Both the position numbers and the translations under genes were made by a program. This document shows positions 1-11,255 of a DNA stretch of 64,000 bases, piece by piece. This DNA comes from Cavia porcellus (lineage: Eukaryota; Chordata; Mammalia; Rodentia; Caviidae): NCBI RefSeq assembly GCF_034190915.1, contig NW_026947514.1, positions 6,779,701-6,843,700 on the forward strand, written 5' to 3'. Numbering within the stretch: position 1 is the first letter of the stretch; the number at the start of each line of letters is the position of its first letter. A model generated the notes under the pieces. That model saw nothing but the letters and a program-made list of their open reading frames with translations, had not been told where the DNA came from and made no database searches.

Positions 1-1675
1 AGGGAATTTTGCAGCCTAAGACTCTCGTGAAATGAAGAAATCGTAGGAAAACTGTGTTGATCTCATAATGATTTTGTGACTTACCAGGACCAAACCTTTT
101 TCTGTTAGTGATGAGGAATTTGCTTGAACACCCTCAGGGACTCATTCCCACACTCCATAAGTCAAAACACTACGGCTGTCCAGTTATTTCCCAGAGCACA
201 CAGCGAGAGTCGGTTAAATACATCCCATCTGACTCCTTCCTCTCTGTTCTCCATTGTTTGGAGCATCAACAAGATAATTTCACAAATTGAGGCCGAACTA
301 CTACAGTTTCCAAAAGCACTTCAAGAAAGGACTCTAGCTTTATAAATGAAATAGATAATGAACCCTGCAAGTTTTCCTAAGGTCACAAGTTGTACCTTGG
401 AAAGGAAGAAATTTAGAGACACGTTTAAAAGTGGATGTTTCCAACATAGTCGAGTGGTAGATGCTTGTTTCTTCACTAACTCAGTCACACGGGAGACCAA
501 GTTCATCGGGAGGCGGGACGAAGGCGGAAGCATCAATGTCTAGTTGTAAGACACAGATTTCAGGTGGCATTAGGGTCCGATCACTCCAGACTTGAGATTT
601 GTATTTTCTTGTTTCCCTCTCCCTTCCTTTTCTGTTACTCCTGTTTCCTTTCCTCGGCCATGATGAGAAAGAGATGGAGCGGGATACTGACCGGCAGTGT
701 CCTGAAGATATTTTCCCACTATTTTAACCCTGAAAGCTGTCTGTCTTGCAGAGCAGAAATAGAGTTTTAAAATGAACCAGCACTTCCAGTTTAATTGTTA
801 AACTACTTGGGGCTTCCAAAGGAAGAGCCTAAAAGCCGGCTTGTGTTGGTGACGGCTCTGATGTGCTCCCAGCTTGAACCTGGGTGACCCATGTATCTTT
901 CACAGATTTTATGTGAACAAGGCCTGGCATTGCATTTCTGTTCACATGCAAGTTTCCTGGTTTGCAAAGGATCCTCCAAGCTAAGCTAGAGAAGCCCCAG
1001 GGCAAGTCAGTAGAAGAGACCCAGAATTTCTGAGGAAACAGGAGTGCCTCTCCCAGCTGGGGATTTATGAACAGGTCTTGGGATTTCTGGTGTTTCGAGA
1101 TGCTGAAAATTATCTAGGCACCTTCAAAGGGCCTCCAAGTGATCTGACCATATGTTATTCTCACTTACACATAAATGCAATGATTATATGAAAATAATTT
1201 GTCTTCACATCTGTGGAACGGCTATCCGGTGAGTCTCCTGAGATCAGACCACACTTCTTTATCCTGATTCCTTTACAGATTTTTTACATTCCCGTCACAT
1301 TGCCTGTCACTTCCTTGGTATTTAACAAATATTAGCTAAATAAAAGAATGAAGCCTGAAAATCAATCAAGTAGAAAGAGACTGTCTTTTGTTTGGTTTGT
1401 TTTGTTTTAATAGCACTCAGGCGCTTTGGGCCACTGATGGTTTGAAATGCTTCTCTACTGTGCTATTTTTCAAGTGATTTTTTATATCTGCAAGCCCTTA
1501 ATATGGTTTAGTTCCTTCAGCTTTCGATTTAAATATCCAAATGAAGTCTGGAGATATAACACGAAAATTAATATCTTTACTGAGAGATGTGACCTGTGCT
1601 TCTCCTAGTGTTTTCTTTTGATTGAAGGTAGGTAACTGTAAATAACACTGGGAGGTGTTTTTTTAAAGCTCGGGA
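1..1675. other. Unique noncoding DNA, nothing recognised
   Basis: I see no gene, known repeat or tandem array here. Open frames are short (under 75 codons), overlap on both strands and have no family resemblance. The sequence is ordinary AT-rich mammalian intergenic DNA. Confidence 0.6.
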
Positions 1676-1860
1676 GCACATACTGTGTGGCAGATGTCAC
1701 CCTGAGCATTTTCATGCATTTCATTTAATCATCCCAGCTCTGCACATTATGTCAACCTCCTTCCACCCCCTGACGTCTCACTTCGGAAGGGAGGACCACG
1801 TCCAAGGTCACCGAGGCGGTGGCGGAACTGGAATTTGAGTCCATGTCTGCCATTCATGGC
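1676..1860 (-). repeat. MIR SINE relic, antisense
   Basis: The order of blocks is that of an antisense MIR: a 'tgtggcagatgtcaccctga' start, a 'catttcatttaatcatccc' core, then 'ccaaggtcaccgaggcggtg' and 'ggaactggaatttgagtcc'. MIR is an ancient tRNA-derived SINE fixed before the eutherian radiation, so this is a neutral age marker. Divergence is high but all blocks are collinear. Confidence 0.8.
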
Positions 1861-2334
1861 AACTGCATATAAATATAAAACTGAAATATTCTTTTAAAAA
1901 TAACTCAAGATTCTTGAGGATCAATCATGAGTGCTCCGTATTTACCCAGACGCTCTGTCAAAGAATGCCATTTATCAAGAAACTACTTCACAAGAACTTT
2001 AACAATTTAGTTTCACAAGTGATTGATTTCAGAGTTGACTCTCATTAGATTCTTGCAAGCTATGTTTAGCAAAATGGATTATGTAATCCATTTTTCGAAC
2101 TGAATTTTTATTATCAAATATATTTTCTAGTCAACTAGTCATGATTGAACTTTTTGATGTCTTCAACTTCAAAACTACATCTTACATAATTTTAAAATCC
2201 GGCACTAAAAAATATGCTGAGAAACATAAATTAGCATACCGAGAGAGGAAGAATGACATGTATTATCTGAGTTTTCTCTGGAAGAAAGAAGAAACCTAGG
2301 GACCGAGATGCAGCATTCACTGCTTAGAGATACA
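1861..2334. other. AT-rich unique DNA
   Basis: No gene or repeat family recognised. It is AT-rich with several short near-palindromes such as 'aaaatggattatgtaatcca' near 2073, which are too short to name. Confidence 0.5.
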
Positions 2335-2410
2335 TGACCATGAGGAGTAAGTTGCTCTCTTTGAACCTCAGTTTTCTCCTCTGTAAGTTGGGGATTTAAA
2401 ACACTCACTG
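2335..2410 (+). repeat. MIR fragment, sense
   Basis: The stretch 'ttgaacctcagttttctcc' followed by 'tctgtaagttggggattt' matches the conserved MIR core (cctcagtttcctcatctgtaaaatgggg). Only the core survives. Confidence 0.6.
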
Positions 2411-3840
2411 ATTTTCAAATTACTATAAGGAAGAGAAAATGGATTTCGTAAAAACCTTTATGAAATTCTAAATCACACACCCTCTGGAGAGAATCCATTC
2501 TGCCATCAAGTGGGCGGCCACAGGTCCAGTTTTCACCAGGAAAGCAAACACCAGCAATTGCTCGAAAATCAATTTACCTGTGCCAATAATTTGGAAGAAC
2601 CCGATCAAAAATGATGGGACCGTGACTCCATCTTTTGTTAGGAACCCATTGTTCTCAATGACAGAATCTAGCAGGTTCACTCTTAACCCTGAAAAGTTAG
2701 ACCCCTCAGTGAATGTATTAGAGTTATTAGCATTATCATCATTACCTTATAGAGATTAAGAGCATCGTCATTATATTCTCATTCCGTCCCCTGTTTAAAA
2801 TCCAGTCTACACGGGCGAGAGCCCCACGATGCCTCTGCGGCAGTCGGTCGTGTGCTCCTATCCTGGCCCCTTTCCAGCTAGGGTAATTGCATTCTGTTCA
2901 CCAAAAACTCCCTGCAGTGTTCCCGGGAGAAGTTCTCCCTCGTTTCCTGCTCAAAGCCAGCTGTGCTGTGGGACAGCAAAACAGCTGCCGCATTGCTTAC
3001 CCCGAGGTGGCACAGGTTCCGTGAAGGGTTGAGTATTCTTACAACCAGGACTTCGCAGAAAATCGGCGAGCATTCAGGCATTTTCTTGCCGGAAAAAAGA
3101 AAGACAGAATGCAAAACAAAGACAGCTTTCTGAATAATACTTAGCAGTGGGTGCTATAATTTGGAGTCGGGGTGGGGGAATGTGGCTTTATGTTTGCATA
3201 TTTTCAAAGTAAAAAAAGCTCAACCATTACATAAGCTCGTGAACCTCCAGCTGCCACCTCTCCAATCAGAAAACTAACTATTTTGTTTTAACTGTTCATG
3301 CTTAAAGATGACCTATTATACCTTCTAATTAGCAACTGAGTTTCTCGTAAGACTTTTCAGTCAGAGCTAAAGTCGTTAGAAAACCCGGACCTCTTTCTGC
3401 ACTATGATCTTGTAGATGTAGTTTTGAATGAGAACGTGATTCTGTTTACATGATGTGTAGTGAAAGGGACCGTGTAGATGTTTGTGGTTTCATGCTGGCC
3501 CCCCATAAAACCCAAAGCAGAAGATGAAACATGACACGTCTTTGTAAGCCATCCAAAACTCCCACCCCCAGTCCATACATTTCATATGTGTGCAATCAAC
3601 TTCTATTGGCTCTTGGATTACATTCTGTGAGCACAGAACTCTTCTTTGCCAATCTGACCACAATAAGAGAGCCCGGAAGTGTCATTAATAAAGAGGTGTG
3701 TGGTTTCAATGCAGTGAAATATTTCCAAAGTCTTGCTTCTACTGATGCTGATTTTGGTGGGAGCAAAAATTTAGAGTTAATATTTCCTACATAAACATGA
3801 CATCAAAGTAAGAACCCTTTTAGGCTATAGATAAACAGAT
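2411..3840. other. Unique DNA, possible conserved blocks
   Basis: No gene or clear repeat. Around 2540-2700 and 3100-3360 the sequence is complex and lacks simple-repeat character, which is compatible with conserved noncoding DNA, but nothing specific supports that. Open frames up to 87 codons are unconvincing. Confidence 0.4.
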
Positions 3841-3854
3841 ACCCTCTCACTGGT

Positions 3855-3873
3855 TCATTCATTCATTCATTTA
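3855..3873. repeat. (ATTC)n microsatellite, short
   Basis: About four copies of the ATTC tetramer. This is the kind of tail left by a decayed L2 or SINE, but no body is recognisable beside it. Confidence 0.6.
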
Positions 3874-3879
3874 GTACTA

Positions 3880-5460
3880 AATCCTTCTTGTAACCATTCC
3901 AAAGCAGTCCAGGGCATTATCATCTGAAAAAGAGAATGCGGTGACACAGGAACATTTCTAGAAATAGCAAACCATGAATACACTGCAGTTTAAGCCAGAC
4001 TTTGCCATTCACCTCTGCGTATTTAGAAACTCAAGCAAGTTGCCCATGTTTTATGGCTAGGCTTGGACTAACCAAGCTCAAAAAGCATGCTTGCAGAGCT
4101 ACCAAAATGTTTTCAATGAGTGATTGACCAGCCGGTGACAAAGGCTCATGTTGATCAAAATTCTGAGTCTCAAAGGTTGCTTAGTGGGCAGAGCATAGGG
4201 TTCCGGGAGCAGGTGGGGAATTTGAAAACATGGTTAGGACTGATTCACACCATGGGAAGCTCTGGGCAGGGATGCTCTCACTGGCACAGCCTTTCTGAGC
4301 CCTGGGAGAGCTATTTTCCTGTTCTAGGTGGCTCATCCTCCAACTGAGCACAAGGGTTTTATCTCTGGTCCCTGTGATAAAACCCACCAAGTATCCACTT
4401 CTTATGTGATAACCTCATTCTATTCCTAACACTCAGACATGATGCTGATCACCTGGGCCAGGCTAATGTTATGCCCAAGCCCCCATGTACACTTATACAT
4501 CTTTTTTATGGGTCTGTGCCAACAAAGGACCAACCCATTCACTGTGTGTGACCGTGATGGTTTTAATTCTCAGTGTGGCATAAGATCTTAAGGTTAGCAA
4601 TAGTTTATTGTCATCTCCAAAAGCAACTTTCTGTGCAGTCCAAACTTGGTTGGTTCTGCAGAAGCTCCAAGCACGTTGCTGCTCTCAACCTTGAGCCAGG
4701 CAGTGTGGATTTTTGTTCTTGAGCCTTCATGTAAAATGTCCAGGCCACCCAGGTATCCTTGGACTCTTCTTCTTCTTTTATTTTTTGCCTTTGACAACTT
4801 CTCGAATGTTCCTTTCTCTAAACATTTCATATGCCGGCCTCTTTCTGACTGTTCTCACTGTGTCAACAGGAACCCAAAACTAGATGCTTCTAGATTGACC
4901 CCCTGTGAGGGTTGCATTGGCACTGAATCAACCCTCCATCTCCATGGAATCATTTCCTGGCACAGTGTTTTATTGAACTTCCTATCCTGAAAGAGTCCGT
5001 GGTCCTTAGCCTGGATTTCAGGACCCTCCAGCAGTTAATCCTAACTACCTAAGGCCAGCAAAGCACATCACTTAGTACCTGAACATCTGAACCATAGGTC
5101 CACTTCTCCTGCTTATAGGCTTGAGAGAGAAGGAAACTGCCCAAAATTCAGAAGGCTTAGTGGTAGCATTTGGGATTGTCCATTTGTGGGTGCACATGCA
5201 AGATGCCGAGGTCCCAACCAGGTCTCTCTCATTGTTCAACATGCTCTGCTCCCAAGGGGCCATGGTTGTGAACCATAAAATGTCCTCACCTTGTGAGTCC
5301 CCTACTGGAATGCCATTTCCTTCCTTGTTTACTTTGTTTGCTCGCTTTGCTCGAGTCCACATGACACCTGCCTGGAGACCACTTCTGAAAAAAACAGACC
5401 CACTCTTCACTTTCTGTCTGCTCCCCTTGAGTTACAGTCTCCATAGCAACTTCTAACACC
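3880..5460. other. Unique DNA with a faint MIR-like patch
   Basis: No gene. Around 3985-4050 the run 'aagccagactttgccattc' followed by 'actcaagcaagttgccc' resembles the MIR 5' half, weakly. Open frames of 111-114 codons at 4646-4990 and 5072-5456 overlap other frames, have no recognisable domain and are judged chance. Confidence 0.45.
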
Positions 5461-5464
5461 CACC

Positions 5465-5620
5465 TTTAAAACTTACGTGTTATTTTTGCTTTGGTCCCTA
5501 CTAGAATGGGAGCTCCCTAACAGACAAAATCTATACCCTAAGTATGTTTGCAAAATCTATACCCCAAGAATGTTCAGCAAATCTAGTAGAGGTTTGGGTG
5601 TTTGGAAGGATGGTTTCATG
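5465..5620 (+). repeat. L2 3'-end relic, sense
   Basis: 'tactagaatgggagctccct' followed by a degenerate tail of the 'aacaaatatttgttgaa' type is the diagnostic 3' end of LINE2 elements. A short segment ending in 'aaatctatacccyaag' is repeated about 30 bp apart. Confidence 0.6.
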
Positions 5621-6145
5621 TTGTCGAATATCACAAGAATCATAAGATGTTCCTGAGCTCCTGAAAGGCACACAGAAATAGGAAGTCTCAGTGTGGCTTA
5701 GTTTGCTTTCCCCACAAATCACGAACTTAAAGATAATAACCTGTGTCTAGTAGGGCAAGGCCATGCATCAAAAGTTCAGCTCTTCTGCAAAAGCCAAAAG
5801 GTCTTGGCATCAGCATACCTGGCTCTTTGGATGGCGTCAGGGTTGCTTTCCCTTCCAGAGCTGAGCATCTTCTTTGGTCTTTCTTCATGGACAGAAAAGT
5901 ATGCCTTAATGGGTGACACCCAGGGCTGTGAATGCAATTGAGGCCAGGAATCAAATCAGCAGGACAGGAAGAAGACCATCAGGACACAAGAGGAATCCTC
6001 GAGATGCCAGGCGTCTAGCTGGTGTTCCAGAAAGAGAAGCTGGGAGGCAAACGGAAGTTGCTCACCTGTGGGATGGCACAGACATCGTCGCTCCTCTGTT
6101 GTGTCTACGTTACATGGGTGTCACCATAAAATGTGGGGAGTTTCC
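5621..6145. other. Unique DNA, nothing recognised
   Basis: No gene or named repeat. The 114-codon frame starting at 5913 runs into the MIR relic downstream and shows no domain. Confidence 0.5.
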
Positions 6146-6149
6146 TTTG

Positions 6150-6310
6150 TGGAAAGAGAATGGCACCAGAAATCTGAAGCACAGCTCTGCCTTCAGAAGT
6201 CAGGCCTGTTTATTGAGCCTCAATTTCCTTATCTGTAAAATGATTTTATTTCAATAACTTATACCTCACCTGAGTCAGATATGTAGGGAATTTGTGAGCT
6301 AATTTTCTAA
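6150..6310 (+). repeat. MIR SINE relic, sense
   Basis: Contains 'gagcctcaatttccttatct' directly followed by 'gtaaaatgat', the MIR core, preceded by a decayed 'gcacagctctgcc' block. Collinear with the MIR consensus over about 150 bp. Confidence 0.75.
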
Positions 6311-6639
6311 ATTCTTTTTGCAGTCACAAAGTCCTGCACAAATACAGACTCACTTTCCCATCACAAAATCTTATTAAATGGAGTCTTGCTTTGTTTGGTT
6401 CTGTTGTTCAGAAAGAAGTGTTTATCCTGATCTTGCATTTTGCGAGTTCACAGGAATTTTAAATCTAATTTGATTTCTCTGATTCTGGCTTTCTCTTGAC
6501 TTCCTATTTCAAGAGCGAAACTAAAGGAGGATCTATTTCTTTTTGGTTTCAGGTTCCAACAGCGGGGCTTTTTTTGCATTCTGATTGCAAGCACAGCCTA
6601 ACAAAGCCATATTTAAACGCAGGGAAATGTCACTTACAT

Positions 6640-7035
6640 GTTAAAACGCTCACAGAAGCAAGTCTGTCTCTGCTTAATCTTTGAAGACGCTGCTTAATAA
6701 AACCGAGAGATCTTTCTGACGCTGTCCAACAAAACCTCCGTGAGATTTGTTCTGTGCATATTCTTGAGGATAATGATGAAAAGGGGAGAGCAGGGTGGGG
6801 GAAGCGGGGTGCATCACAACAGTCGTATTTCATTGCAGTCAGATATCCCCAAGGTTTAGCGCCCTTGGAGTCGATCAGAAAAGATTGGGTATTAATTATG
6901 AAAGTGCACTTCAATTTATCAGCAAAGGATATCAAGCAGGCCAAACGCCACAGCCTCTCATATAATTTATCTCTTTCTTGTAGGGAGGCAGATAGCAACG
7001 ATTTGCAAATTGCCTCCTCTGCAAAAAGAAGGAAG
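6640..7035. promoter_or_regulatory. Candidate conserved noncoding element
   Basis: A complex, non-repetitive stretch of several hundred bases with transcription-factor-like words: 'gtattaattatgaaag' at about 6889 (paired-type homeobox), 'tataatttatctc' at 6961 (Hox/GATA-like) and 'gatttgcaaattgcc' at 7001 (half-octamer type). No open frame makes sense. Regulatory function is inferred from composition alone; a cross-species alignment was not available. Confidence 0.4.
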
Positions 7036-7039
7036 GAAA

Positions 7040-7100
7040 ACACACACACACACACACACACACGCACGCACGCACACATACACACACCACCACCACACAC
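7040..7100. repeat. (CA)n microsatellite
   Basis: Roughly 60 bp of CA repeat with interruptions to CGCA and CCA. It gives rise to spurious His/Thr-rich reading frames. Confidence 0.95.
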
Positions 7101-7206
7101 AATTAAAAGCAGATAAGCATCAGGCAATGTGTCACATTTTCAGTAGAAAGCCAAAAGTGGAGGTCTTCATCTCCGGGTTGCTTTGCTGTGAGTGTACCCA
7201 GCGCTG

Positions 7207-7274
7207 TTTCCCTTGATGTGACTACTTAACTCCTATTAAAATTAATAGGGGTCAGGCCTGATCATCAAGGGAAA
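7207..7274. promoter_or_regulatory. Nested inverted repeat in a candidate regulatory block
   Basis: A perfect 12-bp inverted repeat (7207-7218 'tttcccttgatg' and 7263-7274 'catcaagggaaa') encloses an inner one with 7-bp arms (7232-7238 'cctatta' and 7243-7249 'taatagg', spacer of 4). The outer arms contain CCTTGATG, close to a TCF/LEF site, and the inner arms contain TAAT homeobox cores. Seen directly; function unknown. Confidence 0.5.
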
Positions 7275-8165
7275 AAAGGCCTCCTGGCGCGGATAGGCTT
7301 CAAGTAATAAGGATTTGGTGATTACTATATTATTTGTCCGTTCATTTTCAGATTATCTGGTAAGTGTGCACTCTCTGTGATCTTTGGTCCAATTATAAAG
7401 AATAACATGTCGTGTAGGATCTATTTTTATTAAAGCAGCCTTCTCCTTTTGAGAAGCATCTAATTTGAGACGTCATATTGACAGGAACTTAATGCAGAGA
7501 GCTCAAAACTTTCTTTCTTGCCCTGAATATGGGATTTATCCTAGACTGAGTGTCACTTCGTGGACCAGCGGGGACCTCCAGCCCAAAGGACAGGACAGCC
7601 TCTGTACAGGGAGAACCCCAGTTCTGAATGGACTTGGGTAATGGGAGGAGAACAGACATTTGCTGGAAAAAGTGGCCTGACCTCCGGACCAAATGTTAAC
7701 CATGAAAATCCCCAGGTAGCAAGAGTTAACAGCAGCGTTTGAAATGCAGTTTATTTCTGTCAAATGGGAATGAGGGTTAGGAGCATCATCCTCAAGGTCA
7801 CTGCAAAGAAGGTGGCCTTTAGGAAAGTGCCTGGCCTGGGGGCTCCAGCAGCAGGTGTCATTGGCCCAGCACCAGTGATACCAACCTGTGCACTGAGGAG
7901 CCAGGGAGAACAGAAGAATGAACTAGAGAGATGCAGACTTAAACTTTGTCCATTAAAAAAAAATAAATTAATCAGGAACAATAATAGACATGAGAACACC
8001 CATAACATCATTTTGTAGGCAAAAGGCATGGTGGTAAAGACATTCCATTGAAACCAAGAAAATTACTGTCATGAAAACCAGGCTCTAGCTCACTTACTTT
8101 TTTCAAATTTCTGCAAAATGATGGAAAGAATCTCTCAGCTCACCTTTAAGTCTATGTATTTGTAT
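7275..8165. other. Unique DNA with candidate conserved block and MIR trace
   Basis: 7275-7480 continues the complex AT-rich block above. Around 7745-7845 a decayed sense MIR 3' half is likely ('tctgtcaaatgggaatgag' and later 'agtgcctggcctgg'). No gene. Confidence 0.4.
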
Positions 8166-8169
8166 TTAT

Positions 8170-8285
8170 TCACTCACTCATTCATTCATTCATTCATTTT
8201 TGTAGCACTGGAGATCAAAGTCGAGACCTAGTATATGTTAGGCAAATGCTAACACTGAGTCACACCTTCCACCCCAATGCTTGTT
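8170..8285 (-). repeat. ID-type tRNA-derived SINE relic with (ATTC)n tail
   Basis: On the minus strand it reads a tRNA-like head with a box A-like 'gtgactcagtgttag', a box B-like 'cgactttgatctcc', then 'agtgctacaaaaatgaatga' and an ATGA-repeat tail. This is the layout of rodent ID SINEs, though more diverged than the copy near 11.2 kb. Confidence 0.65.
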
Positions 8286-8374
8286 ATTATTAGTGCTTGA
8301 GTTTTCCGTAATGAATCTTTGTCTTCCTGATCTCTCCATGTCTAAGACATTGTTAAGAATCTCTCACTACAAAT

Positions 8375-8690
8375 GAAAGTCTATTATCATTACAGTTTTG
8401 CCTGCTTTTTCTCCTTGAGAGCATGTTGTTAGGCGCATAGAGATTCAGCACTGTTATAATTTCCTGGAGAATGTCTCTGTTGTTATGTAATGAAATTCTT
8501 TTCCATTATGGTTTTCATTTGTTTATTTTGCTTCAAGACTATTGCTATTGCATTTCCAGCTTTTCTTTGGACTTTTACTGTATTTTTTTAAAATCTCTTT
8601 ACATACATTTCTGTGTCATTACCTGTCTGTGTCCTCCTTGTAAGCAGAAAACAGATGGAAATTGTTTGCATGTTTGTTTTTAATGACTTT
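8375..8690 (-). mobile_element. L1 ORF2 fragment, antisense
   Basis: The plus strand follows the antisense of the central part of L1 ORF2 (after the reverse transcriptase domain): 'attgctattgcatttccagc' and 'tccttgtaagcagaaaacag' are decayed versions of well-known antisense L1 phrases. Full of stops. It abuts 3'-UTR sequence at about 8690, so it is a separate insertion or a rearranged piece. Confidence 0.65.
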
Positions 8691-10440
8691 TAATTTTAAA
8701 ATAATTATATGTTTGTATAGAACTTTAAGGAGAGATCCTAAGGCCCTTTAGCCAATTCTTCCCAATGTTAATATTTTGAAGTCATGCAAGGTATCAAGAC
8801 CCAAACTGGGATAACAACACTGTACAATCAAACTATGGAACATTCTATCAATACAAGGAGTCCTCACACTCCCTGTGTGGCTTTGCCCCTTCCCTTCTGC
8901 TCTCACCCCACTGTAACCCAGGTAACCACTGTCTTTTCTCCCTTTTTCTCAGCTCAAGAATGCTATACAAATGGGATCAACTGTCAGTAACCTTTCAGGA
9001 CTGAATTTTTTTCACTCAGTTTAATTCCTTTGAGAGCCATCCACATTCTTGAGTGAAGTCGTAGTTACTCCTTTATTGATTGCTGATGTTCCATAGTGTG
9101 GAGATACCATGGTTCAATCATTCAGCCATTGAAGGACATCCACTGGGGATTTTTATGAATGGACTCACTATCTATCTACGTCTGTATATAGATTTTTATG
9201 TGAGTCTCAATCCTCATGTCTTTGCTCTATATTGAAAACTAAACCTGCAACTCCTGGATCATAGAGTAACTGTGTGTTGAGTATTTAAGAAACTACCAAA
9301 TGCTTTTCCAGAATGGCTGTACCACCTTCCATTCCCACCAGCACAAGAGATAAGTGGCCCAATGTCCCCATACCCTCGCCAGCATTTAGGGTTTCATTGT
9401 CTTTAAGCACAACTATTCTGTTAGGTGTAGACTGATATCTTACTGCTGTATAATTTGCATTTCCCTAGGAAGATGTTAACATGTTTTCACAGGCTGATTT
9501 GCTGCATGTGTGTACTCTTCAGTGAAACGCCTCCTTTGTTTTTGATCATTTTCCAGTTAATTTTTTTTGAATTTTTTGTTAGTTTTTTTTAATAATGGCT
9601 TTTTAAGAGTTCTTTGTGCATTCCTTTATCCCACTAGGATGTGCAAAGGTTTTCTCCCACTCTGAAGCTTGTCTTTTTCTTCTTTTAACAGTGTCTTTTA
9701 CAGAGAAGTTCATAATTTTGATGAAATCCCTTTTATGGTTTGCAAGGTTTATGTCAAGTGTACTTATCCCTAGATACTCAACATTTTTTTCCAAAGCATG
9801 GTTTTATATTTAAATTCCTCACTTATTTAAGATTTAATTTTTGTATTAGGTGTGAGACTTAGGTCATTTGGATTTCGTGTTTGTTTGCCTGTAGGCTTCC
9901 AATTTCTCCAGCACTATTTGTTCAAACTGTTATCCTCTTGCATTGAATTGCATTTGCACTTAAAACAATGTTGAGGCACATTTGAATAGGGTTATTTCTG
10001 GATTTTCTATTCTGTTTCCTTGTTCTGTGTGTCTATTTCTGTACAGTTTGATTACTGCAGCCCTTTGCTAATTCTTGAAATGGGTACCCAGAGGCCTTCC
10101 AAACTTACTCTTTTTTTAAAAAAAAATTGTTTTATATATTCTAACCTCTCTGTGACTCTTAATTTTCATGTAAATTTCAAAACAATCTTATCTGTATCCA
10201 CCAAAAAAATTCTCACTGAGATTTTGATTGAAATCACATTAAACTTACCTATCACCAGGCAGATAACTGATATCTTCACTATGTTGAATTTCTTAATCCA
10301 AGAAGAAAGTCTCTCTCTCTCTTTTAGGTTTACTTTTATTTCCTTTATCAGTGTGCACCATTTTTGTCATATAAATCCTACAAGCTTTACTAGTTTTACA
10401 GCATAGCATTTTTTATATTAAGTAGTTTTCTATTTTAAAA
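8691..10440 (-). mobile_element. L1 3' end (ORF2 C-terminus plus 3' UTR), antisense
   Basis: Read on the plus strand it runs from 3' UTR into the ORF2 C-terminus. Diagnostic phrases in order include 'ccagaatggctgtaccacct' with 'cattcccaccagcac' (about 9310), 'tttgcatttccctagg' (9458), 'ttttctcccactctgaagct' (9649) and 'tttgattactgcag' (10047). On the minus strand 10165-10240 reads ISIKISVRIFLVDTDKI, a decayed ORF2 C-terminal segment. No intact frame remains. An old L1M-type element is likely. Confidence 0.9.
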
Positions 10441-10697
10441 TTTTGGTACTTAAAGGTTTTCTCCTACTGTATAAAAATATAGTTAATTATTTTCATGGTT
10501 TTCTGACATTCAGTGACTTTGATAAACTTACTTACAGTTAGGCATTTTTTTATAGATTCCTTGAAATGTCTTAGTCACACTGTTTCCTTGTACTGTCATC
10601 TTTTTAAAAAAATCTCTTTACTCCCAATATTTCTGTGGCACTATCTTTCCACATGCCTCTTACAAACGTAATATAGCTGGAAGTTTTTTGGCTCCAC

Positions 10698-10743
<46 letters not shown>

Positions 10744-11140
10744 TTTATAAGTAGCAAGATTTATTTCCTTATATCCATTGTCAGCACTGATAAATTGAAA
10801 TGTACTCTGATAATTTTCATTCACTCATTTTTTGTTTCCCCTCTAATTTCTGCCTTTGAGTTTGCTGTTCTGACTTCATCCTGAATTTTCCCTTCTTTTT
10901 TGTGTGAGTTGTTTTCTTTACCTTTAACATAAATGTTTGACTGAGCAAATACTCTGCCTTGTCTTACTGACTGCTTTTGTTCCTTAGCTTTGTACAATTT
11001 CCAGTTTTACCAAGTACGCTTAGGTGTGAATTTATTTTTATTTTTATTTTCTTCTCACACTGCAGTGTGTTGGGGACTGCTACGAGTTCCCCTTCTCTCC
11101 TGCTTCCCTCTGTCAGATGTTTCAGTGATTGGAGTGTAGG
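10441..11140 (-). mobile_element. L1 ORF2 fragment, antisense, with (TA)n
   Basis: The motif 'cttacaaacgtaatatagct' at about 10660 is the same L1 phrase as at 8638 ('cttgtaagcagaaaacagat'), so central ORF2 is present a second time, now beyond the C-terminal part. A TA microsatellite (10701-10741) interrupts it. 10800-11138 is L1-like but too diverged to place exactly. Confidence 0.55.
10701..10741. repeat. (TA)n microsatellite
   Basis: About 20 uninterrupted TA units inside the L1 relic. Confidence 0.95.
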
Positions 11141-11141
11141 G

Positions 11142-11142
<1 letters not shown>

Positions 11143-11183
<41 letters not shown>

Positions 11184-11255
11184 TACTGGGGATTGAACTC
11201 AGGACTGTGTGCTTGCAAGGCAGGCACTTACACCACTGAGCTAAATCCCCAGCCC
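11143..11255 (-). mobile_element. ID SINE with ~40-nt A tail
   Basis: On the minus strand it begins 'gggctggggatttagctcag' and carries a clear pol III box A (tagctcagtgg) and box B (gagttcaatcc), followed by 'ccccagtac' and an uninterrupted poly(A) of about 40 (11143-11182 as T). This is the tRNA-Ala-like head of rodent ID elements. The intact boxes and pure long A tail suggest a comparatively recent insertion. Confidence 0.9.

Noticed and set aside
11183..11255. tRNA gene-like sequence with box A and box B
   Set aside because: It is the head of an ID SINE with a poly(A) tail; it does not fold as a complete tRNA.
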